The notes beneath the pieces were generated by a model, which had not been told where the DNA came from, made no database searches, and saw only the letters and a list, made by a program, of their open reading frames with translations. This document shows, piece after piece, positions 25,837 through 33,666 of a stretch of 33,983 nt of DNA. This DNA comes from Bacteroidota bacterium (GTDB lineage: Bacteria; Bacteroidota; Bacteroidia; Bacteroidales; F082), in assembly GCA_024279935.1 (NCBI GenBank), contig JAJRQZ010000105.1, positions 1 to 33,983 on the forward strand, written 5' to 3'. Both the position numbers and the translations under genes were made by a program. Numbering within the stretch: position 1 is the first letter of the stretch; each line of letters starts with the position of its first letter.

Positions 25837-26195
25837 TTATTCTAGGTAAAACGATACTCTTGCATTGATTTTTACATCTACGGCTTTGCCCCCTTGCTTC
25901 CCTGGTATCCATCGCGGCGAATTCCTGATCACCCTAACCGCCTCATATTAAAAGTATTGAGACGCCTGCTTCTGAAGGCTGATATCATAAATATTTCCAT
26001 CCGGACCAATAGTAAATAGAACGAAGACCGAAGCCTGGATTTTTCTTTTTTGTCACTGTCCGGTTTCGGTCGAAATAAACCGTAACGGTGTCCTGGCTAT
26101 ATGAAATAAAACCTAAGGAGAAAATGATTTTGCCCTTGGTCGTAAAAAACAAGACGGTTACTAAAGTTATAAAAACTTTTGTCCTTGTTCAACAA
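25837..26195 (-). pseudogene. Decayed TonB-family energy transducer gene
   Basis: On the minus strand the 5' part encodes a signal-peptide-like segment followed by FISYSQDTVTVYFDRNRTVT, the start typical of Bacteroidota periplasmic TonB-like proteins. The frame then changes and the C-terminal TonB domain appears: VFVLFTIGPDGNIYDISLQK, an in-frame TAA, then YEAVRVIRNSPRWIPGKQGG and KAVDVKINARVSF ending in LE and TAA at 25837. The hallmark tryptophan/proline motif (W-I-P-G-K) is intact. The middle of the gene is missing, no ATG is left at the 5' end, and at least one stop and one frame change are present, so it is dead. It lies between the TPR regulator and the hydrogenase operon. Confidence 0.8.
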
Positions 26196-26196
26196 A

Positions 26197-26232
26197 CGGA
26201 ATTCCGCAAATAAGTAGCGGAATTCCGCAAAT
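26197..26232. promoter_or_regulatory. Twin palindromic boxes, candidate operator
   Basis: CGGAATTCCGCAAAT occurs twice, at 26197-26211 and 26218-26232, exactly 21 bp apart (two helical turns). Each contains the perfect 10-bp palindrome CGGAATTCCG. The pair lies about 150 bp upstream of the hydrogenase operon and at the 5' edge of the TonB pseudogene. The layout fits a dimeric regulator binding two sites on one DNA face; no regulator is identified. Confidence 0.5.
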
Positions 26233-26378
26233 CTCCCATATTGCTTATTTAGAACAAATAAAAACTATGAGCCTTGGTTATTTTATAACATAATGGCATC
26301 AAGCATTTTGTGCGATAAAACAACAAGCGCAAAAATCACGGATACCTTTTCGGAACGGCTCTTGCCTAAAGGATACCG

Positions 26379-26600
26379 ATGCCATTTTCAACTAACATTA
26401 CCATAAGGGGCAAAATAGCCGAGATCATCGATGAGGAAGCCAGGAAAAACGTCCGTATTGTTTGCGATAACCAAAATATCTTGGTAAAACTTGATGACAT
26501 CAACGACATTGGGTTGGGCGACTCCATAAGTATAAAGGGGATAATAGATTTTAAATCCCTTGAAATAAACGGTATAGAAATCAACACACATAAATATTAA
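26379..26600 (+). CDS. Small OB-fold-like protein heading the hydrogenase operon (HypC-like?)
   Basis: The 73-residue protein has alternating beta strands with the pattern I-x-G-K-I-x-E-I (residues 8-16), a second pair of strands (RIVCDNQNILVKL) and a G-L-G-D-S-I-S-I-K-G turn. This resembles the small beta-barrel of HypC/HybG chaperones in length and strand order. However, it starts MPFSTN instead of Met-Cys, so the N-terminal cysteine that HypC uses to carry the Fe(CN)2CO precursor is absent. It ends 18 bp before the hydrogenase small subunit gene, in the same direction, so it is probably cotranscribed. An AAAGGA stretch lies 6 nt upstream of the ATG. It could be a hydrogenase-specific chaperone or an unrelated OB-fold protein; the function is not established. 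Confidence 0.6.
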   Translation: MPFSTNITIRGKIAEIIDEEARKNVRIVCDNQNILVKLDDINDIGLGDSISIKGIIDFKSLEINGIEINTHKY

Positions 26601-26618
26601 TTTCCAAAAATCATTGTT

Positions 26619-27722
26619 ATGAGCAAAAGACGAAAAACGTATTTTGAAGTTGCCATGGAAAAAGGCTATTCGCGTCGCGACTTTATGAAGCTGGGCGCCA
26701 TGATGGCTGCCTTCATGGGGCTGGAATCGAGCATGGTCGGCCAAATAACCAAAGCCATGGAAAAGGCAGTCAGGATTCCGATTATTTGGTTACACGGCCA
26801 GGAGTGCACCTGTTGCAGCGAATCATTTATTCGTTCATCTCACCCCTTGGTGGCCGATATCCTTTTGGATTTGGTTTCGCTGGATTATACCGAAACCTTA
26901 ATGGCTGCTGCCGGTCATCAGGCGGAGAAATCGCTGACCGACACAATGAAAAACTACCACGGCAAATATCTTCTTACCGTTGAAGGTTCGGTGCCTACCA
27001 AGGAGCAAGGCGTATATTGCTGCATTGGCGGTAAAACTTTTGAGGACATAGTCCAGGAAGCGGCCGAAGGGGCAAAGGCAGTGATAGCCTGGGGCAGTTG
27101 TGCCTCAAACGGTTGTGTTCAATCGGCCAAGCCCAACCCTACCGGGGCAACGCCTATCCACAAAATAATAAAGGGGAAGCCCATAATCAACGTTCCCGGA
27201 TGTCCTCCGATAGCCGAAGTTATGGCAGGCGTAGTAGTTCATCTCCTGACTTTCGACCGCATCCCCGAGCTCGACAGATTAAATCGCCCCAAGGCATTTT
27301 ATTCGAGGCGCGTTCACGATACTTGCTATCGACGCCCTAATTTCGATGCCGGGCTGTTCGTTGAATCATTCGACGACGAAAATGCCAAGAAGGGCTATTG
27401 CTTATACAAGATGGGTTGTAAAGGGCCTGTTACCTATAATGCTTGTGGTGTGATAAAATGGAATAACGGCGTTAGCTTCCCCATTCAATCCGGTCATCCA
27501 TGTATTGGTTGCAGCGAGGAGAATTTCTGGGACAACGGCGGCTTCTACAAACGCCTTCCCAACTTCCCGGGCTTCGGCATTGAGTCGAATGCCGACAAAG
27601 TAGGCCTGGGCCTCGGCGTGGCAACCGGAGTTGGTATTGCCGCACATGCAGTGGTTACAAATATCAGGAAACGCAAGTTGATTGCCGATGGCGAGTGTGA
27701 ACAAAATGATGTTGAATCGTAA
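26619..27722 (+). CDS. hyaA: [NiFe]-hydrogenase small subunit, O2-tolerant group 1 type
   Basis: The 367-residue precursor has a Tat signal (SRRDFMK, residues 18-24) and a C-terminal membrane anchor (about 327-347) followed by basic residues. It carries the iron-sulphur clusters of a periplasmic uptake hydrogenase. Cysteines 63, 65, 66 (ECTCC), 161, 166 (GSCASNGC) and 195 (PGCPP) give the six-cysteine proximal site known from O2-tolerant membrane-bound hydrogenases such as E. coli Hyd-1; ordinary enzymes have four. His233, Cys236, Cys261 and Cys267 fit the distal [4Fe-4S] cluster, and Cys276, Cys295 and Cys298 the medial [3Fe-4S] cluster. It pairs with the large subunit 17 bp downstream and with cytochrome b. 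Function: H2 oxidation with electrons passed to the quinone pool. Confidence 0.95.
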   Translation: MSKRRKTYFEVAMEKGYSRRDFMKLGAMMAAFMGLESSMVGQITKAMEKAVRIPIIWLHGQECTCCSESFIRSSHPLVADILLDLVSLDYTETLMAAAGHQAEKSLTDTMKNYHGKYLLTVEGSVPTKEQGVYCCIGGKTFEDIVQEAAEGAKAVIAWGSCASNGCVQSAKPNPTGATPIHKIIKGKPIINVPGCPPIAEVMAGVVVHLLTFDRIPELDRLNRPKAFYSRRVHDTCYRRPNFDAGLFVESFDDENAKKGYCLYKMGCKGPVTYNACGVIKWNNGVSFPIQSGHPCIGCSEENFWDNGGFYKRLPNFPGFGIESNADKVGLGLGVATGVGIAAHAVVTNIRKRKLIADGECEQNDVES

Positions 27723-27727
27723 ACGAA

Positions 27728-27733
27728 AGGAGG
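27728..27733 (+). promoter_or_regulatory. Strong Shine-Dalgarno site before the large subunit
   Basis: AGGAGG lies 6 nt before ATG 27740. Full Shine-Dalgarno sequences are unusual in this phylum, where A-rich leaders dominate, and the other genes here mostly lack one. Confidence 0.7.
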
Positions 27734-27739
27734 ATAATT

Positions 27740-29458
27740 ATGAGTCAAAGAATAGTAGTTGATCCTATTACAAGGATAGAAGGACACCTCAGGGTGGAAA
27801 TAGAAGTCAAAGACGGAAAAATAATAGATGCTTACAGCTCAGGCACTATGGTTCGCGGTATGGAGCTTATTTTAAAAGGCCGCGACCCCCGCGACGCATG
27901 GGCTTTTACCGAGAGGGTATGCGGGGTTTGTACTACGGTACATGCGCTGGCGTCGGTTAGGAGTGTCGAAAATGCACTTGGCATTGTTGTGCCGCCAAAT
28001 GCTGACCTGGTGAGGAACCTCATGTTTTGTTCACAGATGATGCAGGATCACGTGGTGCATTTTTATCATCTGCACGCCCTCGACTGGGTTGATGTTGTTT
28101 CCTGCCTAAGTGCCGACCCGGCCCAGACCTCGGCCCTGGCACAAAGTATCTCTAATTGGCCGAAAAGCTCAGTAGGCTATTTCAGGGATATACAAAAACG
28201 AATCAAAAAGTTTGTCGATAGCGGACAGTTGGGGATTTTCGCAAACGGCTATTGGGGCCATAAAGCCTATAAGCTTCCTGCCGAGGCTAATTTAATGGCC
28301 GTCGCCCACTATCTCGAAGCCCTCGAATGGCAGAAGGAGATAGTTAAGGTACATACTATCTTCGGAGGCAAGAACCCTCACCCTAATTACCTGGTGGGCG
28401 GAGTTCCTTTGTCGGTAAACCTCAACGAAACAAATGCCCTTAATGCAGAAAGACTTGCCTATGTGAAGCAATTGCTCGATGACGCCAAGACCTTTATCGA
28501 TCAGGTTTATATCCCTGATTTAATGGCAATTGCATCATTCTATAAAGATTGGGGAGCAATAGGCGGAGGATTGGAAAATTATCTTTCCTACGGCGATCTG
28601 CCAACTAACGGATATAATGATGTCGCAAGCTTTAAATTCCCGAGGGGAATAATAATGGGCCGCGACCTGAGCCGGATCCACGAAATCGACGGAACCGACC
28701 CCGATCAGATAAAAGAGTTCATCGCACATTCATATTATGATTACGATAGCGGTGAGGACAGCGGAAAACATCCATGGGAAGGCCAGACCAATCTTAATTA
28801 TACTGGCCCGAAGCCACCTTACGACCAACTAAACGTAGATAAAAAATACAGTTGGCTGAAAACACCCAGATGGAAAGGAAATGCCATGGAAGTAGGTCCT
28901 TTGTCGCGGATGCTCGTCGGATATGCCTCGGGAAGGGAGGATTACAAAGAAGTTGTTGAAAGCGCTCTCAAGCAATTGAATGTTCCTGTCGGCGCCCTGT
29001 TTTCCACATTAGGAAGAACTGCTGCGCGCGGGCTCGAAACCAAGCTTGTCGCCAACTGGGCACAGGAATTCTTCGATTCATTGATTTCCAACATCAAAAA
29101 CGGCGATTCGCGCATGCATACCGATTATATGTGGGATCCTTCCGACTGGCCGAAAGAGGCCAAGGGAGTTGGAATGACGGAGGCCCCAAGAGGCGCCCTG
29201 GCACATTGGTCGGTCATCAAGGACGGCAAGCTCGATAATTATCAACTTGTTGTACCAAGTACGTGGAACGCATCCCCCAGGGACGGCAAAGGACAAATGT
29301 CGGCCTATGAGGCCGCACTGATCGGCACTCCCGTAGAAGACCCCGAAAGTCCGCTCGAATTATTACGGACCATCCACTCTTTCGATCCGTGTATCGCCTG
29401 TGCGGTGCATCTGTATGATGAAAAAGGAAGCTATGTTCACCAAATTCAAACTTTTTAG
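27740..29458 (+). CDS. hyaB: [NiFe]-hydrogenase large subunit
   Basis: The 572-residue catalytic subunit has the N-terminal nickel-binding motif R-V-C-G-V-C-T-T-V-H (residues 59-68) and the C-terminal D-P-C-I-A-C-A-V-H. These supply the four cysteines of the Ni-Fe site. A further 15 residues (LYDEKGSYVHQIQTF) follow the conserved histidine; this peptide is removed by the maturation protease after nickel insertion, and a fitting protease is encoded at 30269. It has no signal peptide, as expected for export bound to the Tat-bearing small subunit. Length and motifs are those of group 1 uptake enzymes. The next gene starts 2 bp after its stop, so the three structural genes form an operon. Confidence 0.96.
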   Translation: MSQRIVVDPITRIEGHLRVEIEVKDGKIIDAYSSGTMVRGMELILKGRDPRDAWAFTERVCGVCTTVHALASVRSVENALGIVVPPNADLVRNLMFCSQMMQDHVVHFYHLHALDWVDVVSCLSADPAQTSALAQSISNWPKSSVGYFRDIQKRIKKFVDSGQLGIFANGYWGHKAYKLPAEANLMAVAHYLEALEWQKEIVKVHTIFGGKNPHPNYLVGGVPLSVNLNETNALNAERLAYVKQLLDDAKTFIDQVYIPDLMAIASFYKDWGAIGGGLENYLSYGDLPTNGYNDVASFKFPRGIIMGRDLSRIHEIDGTDPDQIKEFIAHSYYDYDSGEDSGKHPWEGQTNLNYTGPKPPYDQLNVDKKYSWLKTPRWKGNAMEVGPLSRMLVGYASGREDYKEVVESALKQLNVPVGALFSTLGRTAARGLETKLVANWAQEFFDSLISNIKNGDSRMHTDYMWDPSDWPKEAKGVGMTEAPRGALAHWSVIKDGKLDNYQLVVPSTWNASPRDGKGQMSAYEAALIGTPVEDPESPLELLRTIHSFDPCIACAVHLYDEKGSYVHQIQTF

Positions 29459-29460
29459 TC

Positions 29461-30168
29461 ATGAACAGATATGCTAGAATCGAAAATACGCTGATGCACC
29501 CCAAATATGTCTGGGAATTGCCGGTACGGTTTTACCACTGGACAAATGCCCTGGCAGTAACAGTCCTGGCCGCCACAGGATTTTTAATCGGGAACCCTCC
29601 TGCGATAACTGCCGTTTCGGAAGCCTATATGGGTTATTGGTTCGGCACCGTAAGGTTTATCCATTTCGTGGCTGCTTATTTATTCTTCTTCAACTTCGTG
29701 ATTCGTATTTACTGGGGTTTTGCAGGAAACAAGTTTGCCAAGTGGAAAAACTTTATCCCTTATACTTCCGCCCACTGGAAAGACATGTGGGATGTGATAA
29801 AGGTGGATATCTTTCAGGTAAAATGCGAGAGGAACCCTAACCTGGGTCATAACGCCCTTGCAAGCTTTACCTATTTCCTCACTTTTATAGCGTTCTTGCT
29901 CCAGGTGCTGACAGGTTTCGGGATATATGCGGCGATGAGCGCCAGCTGGTTCCCGCAACTATTTTCATGGGTGCCTTCAATTCTGGGAGGCGATATCATA
30001 ACACGCCAGGTACACCACTTGTTAATGTGGTTTTTTATACTGTTTGCCTTGGTTCATGTCTATCTGGTTTTTTATCACGATTATATCGAGAAAAACGGAG
30101 TTATGTCTTCAATGATAGGCGGATGGAAATTCCAGGACAAAGATAAGGTTGAAAGGGAAAAGGATTGA
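29461..30168 (+). CDS. hyaC: Ni/Fe-hydrogenase b-type cytochrome subunit
   Basis: The 235-residue inner-membrane protein has four hydrophobic helices (about 28-45, 64-84, 134-156 and 184-205). Histidines at 26, 68, 185/186 and 199 lie in or beside these helices and are the likely ligands of two b hemes. It belongs to the HyaC/HupC family, which anchors the hydrogenase dimer and transfers electrons from the distal cluster to quinone. The N-terminus WELPVRFYHWTNALAV is the family signature. ATG 29461 follows the large-subunit stop by 2 bp, implying coupling. A hairpin terminator follows. Confidence 0.94.
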   Translation: MNRYARIENTLMHPKYVWELPVRFYHWTNALAVTVLAATGFLIGNPPAITAVSEAYMGYWFGTVRFIHFVAAYLFFFNFVIRIYWGFAGNKFAKWKNFIPYTSAHWKDMWDVIKVDIFQVKCERNPNLGHNALASFTYFLTFIAFLLQVLTGFGIYAAMSASWFPQLFSWVPSILGGDIITRQVHHLLMWFFILFALVHVYLVFYHDYIEKNGVMSSMIGGWKFQDKDKVEREKD

Positions 30169-30194
30169 TTCATTAAAATAAAATTAATTGATGG

Positions 30195-30236
30195 CACCCG
30201 GCCCGTAAATTCATTTTCAGGCCGGGTGTTTATTTA
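30195..30236 (+). terminator. Hairpin terminator inside the hydrogenase locus
   Basis: CACCCGGCC (30195-30203) and GGCCGGGTG (30220-30228) form a perfect 9-bp stem with a 16-nt loop, followed by TTTATTTAT. It separates the structural genes from the maturation protease gene, which may depend on readthrough or on its own promoter. Confidence 0.8.
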
Positions 30237-30268
30237 TGTTAAACCATCATTTTTAGTATTTTTACGCT

Positions 30269-30748
30269 ATGACAGAATCGAATATTGATGAAAAAATCCT
30301 GATCATGGGGCTGGGCAATGTCCTGCTCAACGACGAAGGCATTGGCGTACAAGTAGTTAGGGAAATGGAAAAGACGGAGCTCCCCGATAACGTTGATCTT
30401 CTTGACGGTGGCACCGGAGGCTTTGCGCTGCTATCGCTTTTTCAGGAATACGGTAAACTAATCATTATCGATGCCACCCTTGGCGATGATGAAATCGGGA
30501 GCGTTAAAGTGCTGAGGCCGAAATTTGCTTCTGACTTCCCAAAATCGCTCAGCACCCATGAGCTGGGCATGAAGGATATGATAGAGTCTGCCATCTTGCT
30601 CGAAAAAGTACCTGACTTATTTCTTGTTGCCGTGAATATTAACCCCCAACAGGACATGGACATGAAAGTAAGCGATAAGATGATGGAAAAAGTCCCCCTG
30701 ATAATAAAAGAGGTCTTGGGGATACTTGATTCAATAAACTACTCTTGA
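30269..30748 (+). CDS. hyaD: Hydrogenase maturation endopeptidase
   Basis: The 159-residue cytoplasmic protease belongs to the HyaD/HybD/HycI family, which removes the C-terminal peptide of the large subunit after nickel is in place. It starts with the signature GLGNVLLNDEGIG (residues 14-26). The nickel-sensing ligands of HybD correspond to Glu23, Asp68 and His97 (STHELG), all present. Length is normal. It is the only maturation gene in the window; the hypABCDEF set must be elsewhere. It lies 100 bp after cytochrome b, beyond a terminator. Upstream, TATTTTTA near 30257 is one base short of a -7 element. Its last 10 bp overlap the convergent lipid kinase gene. Confidence 0.93.
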   Translation: MTESNIDEKILIMGLGNVLLNDEGIGVQVVREMEKTELPDNVDLLDGGTGGFALLSLFQEYGKLIIIDATLGDDEIGSVKVLRPKFASDFPKSLSTHELGMKDMIESAILLEKVPDLFLVAVNINPQQDMDMKVSDKMMEKVPLIIKEVLGILDSINYS

Positions 30749-31710
30749 AGGTTTTTCAGGAATTTTTTCCTGACAATCAGTTTTATGGCCTTGGGCACTA
30801 TTTCGAAATACAAAGGCGAATGCCCAAGTGATTCGCCATCGGTCTCCAGGAACAGCGACTCAGGCGGATCGGCGTTTATTATAAATCCCTTTCCCCTAAA
30901 TGTTTCAACCTCTTTCATTTTGATGAACGAACCGTCGTAAAGGTTTTTAATGTTCCTGATAACTTTAAGCCTGGAGGTTTTCCTTACCAGGGTTACATCG
31001 AAAAGCCCGTCGTCGGAAATGGCAGAGGGCAGTTGCATCATCCCGCCGCCGTTGTACTTGCAAATGCCTATGCTAAGGGTAAAGACCTTGCCGTTAAAAA
31101 CTTCTCTTCCATCGGCAGTAATGGATAAATTAGTATAGGAATACTGAAAAAGGCTTTGCAATAAGTTAACCAAATATACAAGCACACCGCCCCTGCCTTT
31201 TTGCTTGGAGACATTGGTCTTTTTAGCAACTAAGGCGTCGTAGCCCATTCCTGCAATGTTCACGAAGTAACGGTCTTGCTTTTCAGAGGTCTTGCTATAG
31301 TTCACCTTTCCTGCGTCCTGCACGAAAGTGCGCCCGTTTACAATGGCTTTGACCATCTTTTCATAAGAAGAATGCATGCCGTAATGTCGGCCCCAGTCGT
31401 TTCCGGTCCCCACGGTTATCAATCCTAAGGTGATGTCGGTTGTGGGGAATCGGCTTTGCCGGAAAACACCGTTCACAACCTCGTTCATGGTTCCGTCGCC
31501 TCCGACAATTATAATCTTTTTAAACCCCTTGTTTTCAATGTAGTACTGGCTTATCTCAGTAGCCTGGTTTTCCTTTTGGGTAAAAACAACTTCTGTTCCC
31601 AACTTGTTCACCATCAGCAACCCCTTGATTTCCGGCCAGTCGCGCTCGCATCTCTTACTCCCGGCATGCAGGTTTACTATAACCAGCCAGCCCTCCTTAT
31701 TCGATATCAT
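30739..31710 (-). CDS. Diacylglycerol kinase-like lipid kinase
   Basis: The 323-residue cytoplasmic or membrane-associated enzyme has the DAGK catalytic domain: an N-terminal VNLHAGSK motif, the nucleotide-binding GGDGTMNEVVNG (about residues 70-81) and VGTGNDWGRHYG (about 100-111), which are the family hallmarks. The second half (FVNIAGMGYDALVA, SDDGLFDVTLV) is the YegS-like beta domain. Length is typical. It phosphorylates diacylglycerol or a related lipid with ATP; the exact lipid is not determinable. The gene is 25 bp downstream of the glycosyltransferase and likely cotranscribed, which suggests an envelope-lipid role. Confidence 0.9.
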   Translation of the reverse strand: MISNKEGWLVIVNLHAGSKRCERDWPEIKGLLMVNKLGTEVVFTQKENQATEISQYYIENKGFKKIIIVGGDGTMNEVVNGVFRQSRFPTTDITLGLITVGTGNDWGRHYGMHSSYEKMVKAIVNGRTFVQDAGKVNYSKTSEKQDRYFVNIAGMGYDALVAKKTNVSKQKGRGGVLVYLVNLLQSLFQYSYTNLSITADGREVFNGKVFTLSIGICKYNGGGMMQLPSAISDDGLFDVTLVRKTSRLKVIRNIKNLYDGSFIKMKEVETFRGKGFIINADPPESLFLETDGESLGHSPLYFEIVPKAIKLIVRKKFLKNLQE

Positions 31711-31735
31711 CCAGCCAAAGTAAGAAATTTTTTGG

Positions 31736-32497
31736 TTACGACTTTGCTTTCGTCCATAATTGTTGCAAATGCTTGTATTTCAAATATGTAGACAATGCGT
31801 TGTTCTTACAGACCTTGAAACCGGTTTTGCCGTGAAGAAATCCGTAATTGAAAATATAATCGCGAACAAACCGCAAGAACGGATTGAAGACAACTTTTAA
31901 ACAGCTTGCTTTCTTGCCTCTCACAAAATACGCATCAGCACTTAGCTCAGCAAACCTAAGACTTTGTTCCTCAAGTTCGCGGAACGAATAAAAGGAGTGA
32001 TGGAGCAAATCGCCTTCAAGCTTGCAAATGTCGGCTTTCTCAAAAAACTTGAACTCGTCGTGGGGGTTGAGGCCCGTCCATTCTCCTTTGTTCCTATCGA
32101 ACAAACGCAGTTTGGTATCCGGATACCAACCGCTGTGGTTAATCCATTTGCCACTTATCCTTGTAAGCCGGTTCATGCTATAGCCATCGCGGGAAAATTC
32201 CTTTTTTTCTTTAAGAATAGAATTTATAAGCTCTTCCGACAGTTCTTCATCAGCATCGAGCGAGAGAATCTTGTCGTATTTCGCACATGTCAAAGCGAAA
32301 TTTTTTTGTGCGATATACGATTCGAACTCATGTTCGATAAATTTCGCCCCAAAGCTTTTGCAGATATCCTTCGTCGCATCGGTCGAAAAGGAGTCCACCA
32401 CTACTATCTCGTCGGCAATACCTTTCACCGACTTCAGGCAACGGGCGATGTCCCTTTCCTCGTTCAGACTTATTATAACAACAGAAATCCTTTGCAT
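31736..32497 (-). CDS. Family 2 glycosyltransferase, WaaE/KdtX-like
   Basis: The 253-residue GT-A-fold enzyme starts with ISVVIISLNEERDIARCLKS and has the D-x-D-type metal/nucleotide site in SLDADEEL (about residues 78-85). The sequence WINHSGWYPDTKLRLFDR followed by G-E-W resembles the LPS core beta-1,4-glucosyltransferase group (WaaE/KdtX). It would act at the cytoplasmic face of the inner membrane on lipid A-core or a similar acceptor. It is the first gene of a two-gene minus-strand unit with the lipid kinase. A TATCTTTA 11 bp upstream is one base off a -7 element. Sugar donor and acceptor are not provable from sequence. Confidence 0.9.
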   Translation of the reverse strand: MQRISVVIISLNEERDIARCLKSVKGIADEIVVVDSFSTDATKDICKSFGAKFIEHEFESYIAQKNFALTCAKYDKILSLDADEELSEELINSILKEKKEFSRDGYSMNRLTRISGKWINHSGWYPDTKLRLFDRNKGEWTGLNPHDEFKFFEKADICKLEGDLLHHSFYSFRELEEQSLRFAELSADAYFVRGKKASCLKVVFNPFLRFVRDYIFNYGFLHGKTGFKVCKNNALSTYLKYKHLQQLWTKAKS

Positions 32498-32574
32498 AAA
32501 AACAGTGGTAAAGATAGTTAACGCATCGCAATTTTTAATATTATTGTAAATAATTTAAAATAAGCTTAAACTCT

Positions 32575-33186
32575 ATGAAAAAAATTAACTTATTGGTAAT
32601 TGGTCTGCTATTGTTGGCACTACAAACAATTAAGGCACAAGATTCATATACCTCGACAAAAACGTTCGGCGTGGATAATGTTCCGATACGCGAACTGCGG
32701 ACGATGGGGATAACAGGAAATATGGGGTGGAACGGCCTTACCGGCTTCGGGATCAGCTTCAGCTCCTTTATCACGGGAAACATGGAAATAGACGCCGGCC
32801 TTGGGATTTCCTCCACGGGTTTTAAATTCGGCGCACGTTACAACTATCTGTTTTTCACGAAGAAATTCAGTCCGTTTGTGGCAGCAGGCTTTATGTACGG
32901 AACGGGGAGCGGGGCTGAAATTAATAGCCCGAACACAAGTAACAACTCGTTTAGCTACCTCATCAAGGCCTCTCCGTTTGTACAAATTGTTGGAGGTTTC
33001 GAGTATATGAGCAAAGGAGGTTTCCTTCTGAAGGCCGATGCGGGCTATGCCATACTGCTCGTCGAAAAAAATTATGAGATAAGTTCCGGCTCCCCCGGCC
33101 CCGACGACCTTAGGGCTATGGATATGGCTTTTGGAAGCGGCATCGTTCTCGAGCTCAGCATCGGATATGCATGGGGAGGGAAATAG
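32575..33186 (+). CDS. Outer-membrane beta-barrel protein, OmpA/OmpW-like barrel size
   Basis: The 203-residue protein has a signal peptide (KKINLLVIGLLLLALQTIKAQ). The rest alternates hydrophobic and polar residues with many glycines and aromatics (GFGISFSSFITGNMEIDAGL, FKFGARYNYLFFTKKFSPFV), the pattern of a small 8-stranded barrel. It ends LSIGYAWGGK; the very C-terminal aromatic signal is not classic. It is divergently transcribed from the glycosyltransferase gene, sharing a 77-bp AT-rich gap. No specific function is visible. Confidence 0.75.
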   Translation: MKKINLLVIGLLLLALQTIKAQDSYTSTKTFGVDNVPIRELRTMGITGNMGWNGLTGFGISFSSFITGNMEIDAGLGISSTGFKFGARYNYLFFTKKFSPFVAAGFMYGTGSGAEINSPNTSNNSFSYLIKASPFVQIVGGFEYMSKGGFLLKADAGYAILLVEKNYEISSGSPGPDDLRAMDMAFGSGIVLELSIGYAWGGK

Positions 33187-33216
33187 CGGCATAAAAATCC
33201 AAGAAAAAGGATTATT

Positions 33217-33471
33217 GCCTCATGTAAATGCTGAGGCACAACACCAAAGCTGCTGCAATTGGAGCTAAACATTCTTTTGGGTAGTACGTCTTCTTTTCCC
33301 GCAGCATTTACCATTACGGTATCGCTCAAATAAGGGGATGCATCCAGCAGTTGGTCGCGTAGCCGCATCCCGCCACCCCGGACAGGGGTCGCCGGGGCGG
33401 AATCGGTGATTGACTGGCAATATTTCATTTTTTTGTTCTTTCGGACCCCGGACGCCGATTAACGATCGGCG
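33217..33471. other. Non-coding region with two hairpins
   Basis: GCCTCA / TGAGGC at 33217-33237 is a 6-bp stem 30 bp after the barrel-protein stop, without a T-run. CGCCGAT-TAACG-ATCGGCG at 33453-33471 is a perfect 7-bp stem in a locally GC-rich patch (33440-33500) that differs from its AT-rich surroundings. Confidence 0.5.
33270..33377 (-). pseudogene. Fragment of a large Bacteroidota surface-protein gene
   Basis: On the minus strand about 28 codons read LRDQLLDASPYLSDTVMV followed by NAAGKEDVLP. I recognise this as a phrase common in large Bacteroidota secreted proteins (LRD.LL..SPYLSD.V......KEDVLPN...RD..V.NP). Upstream and downstream the similarity stops abruptly, so it is a gene scrap, not a functional gene. 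The small open frame around it (to 33428) has no start or domain of its own. Confidence 0.55.
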
Positions 33472-33666
33472 AAGGTCGATGCGCCGGCGGAGACCCTTGT
33501 TTTTTTACTCCTAAGATCGTATTCACTTGCTACTAAATTTTATTGCTTGCATAATCTCTCTATTTATCAATATCACCCGCATTACCTTTAGATTTGCAAA
33601 CTATAAAACAAGAGTTCTTTGAAAAACACGTTAATGATGTAGATATTTCTTTTTTACTGCTTTTTT

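Noticed and set aside
26293-26315. Sigma-54 type promoter (TGGCA...TTTTGTGC) before the hydrogenase operon
   Set aside because: The spacing between the GG and GC dinucleotides does not fit the -24/-12 consensus.
26343-26350. TACCTTTT as -7 element of the hydrogenase operon
   Set aside because: The final G is missing and no TTG lies at the -33 distance.
33072-33428. 118-codon minus-strand frame as a gene
   Set aside because: Half of it is antisense to the barrel-protein gene; only a 28-codon piece resembles a known protein, so it is listed as a fragment.
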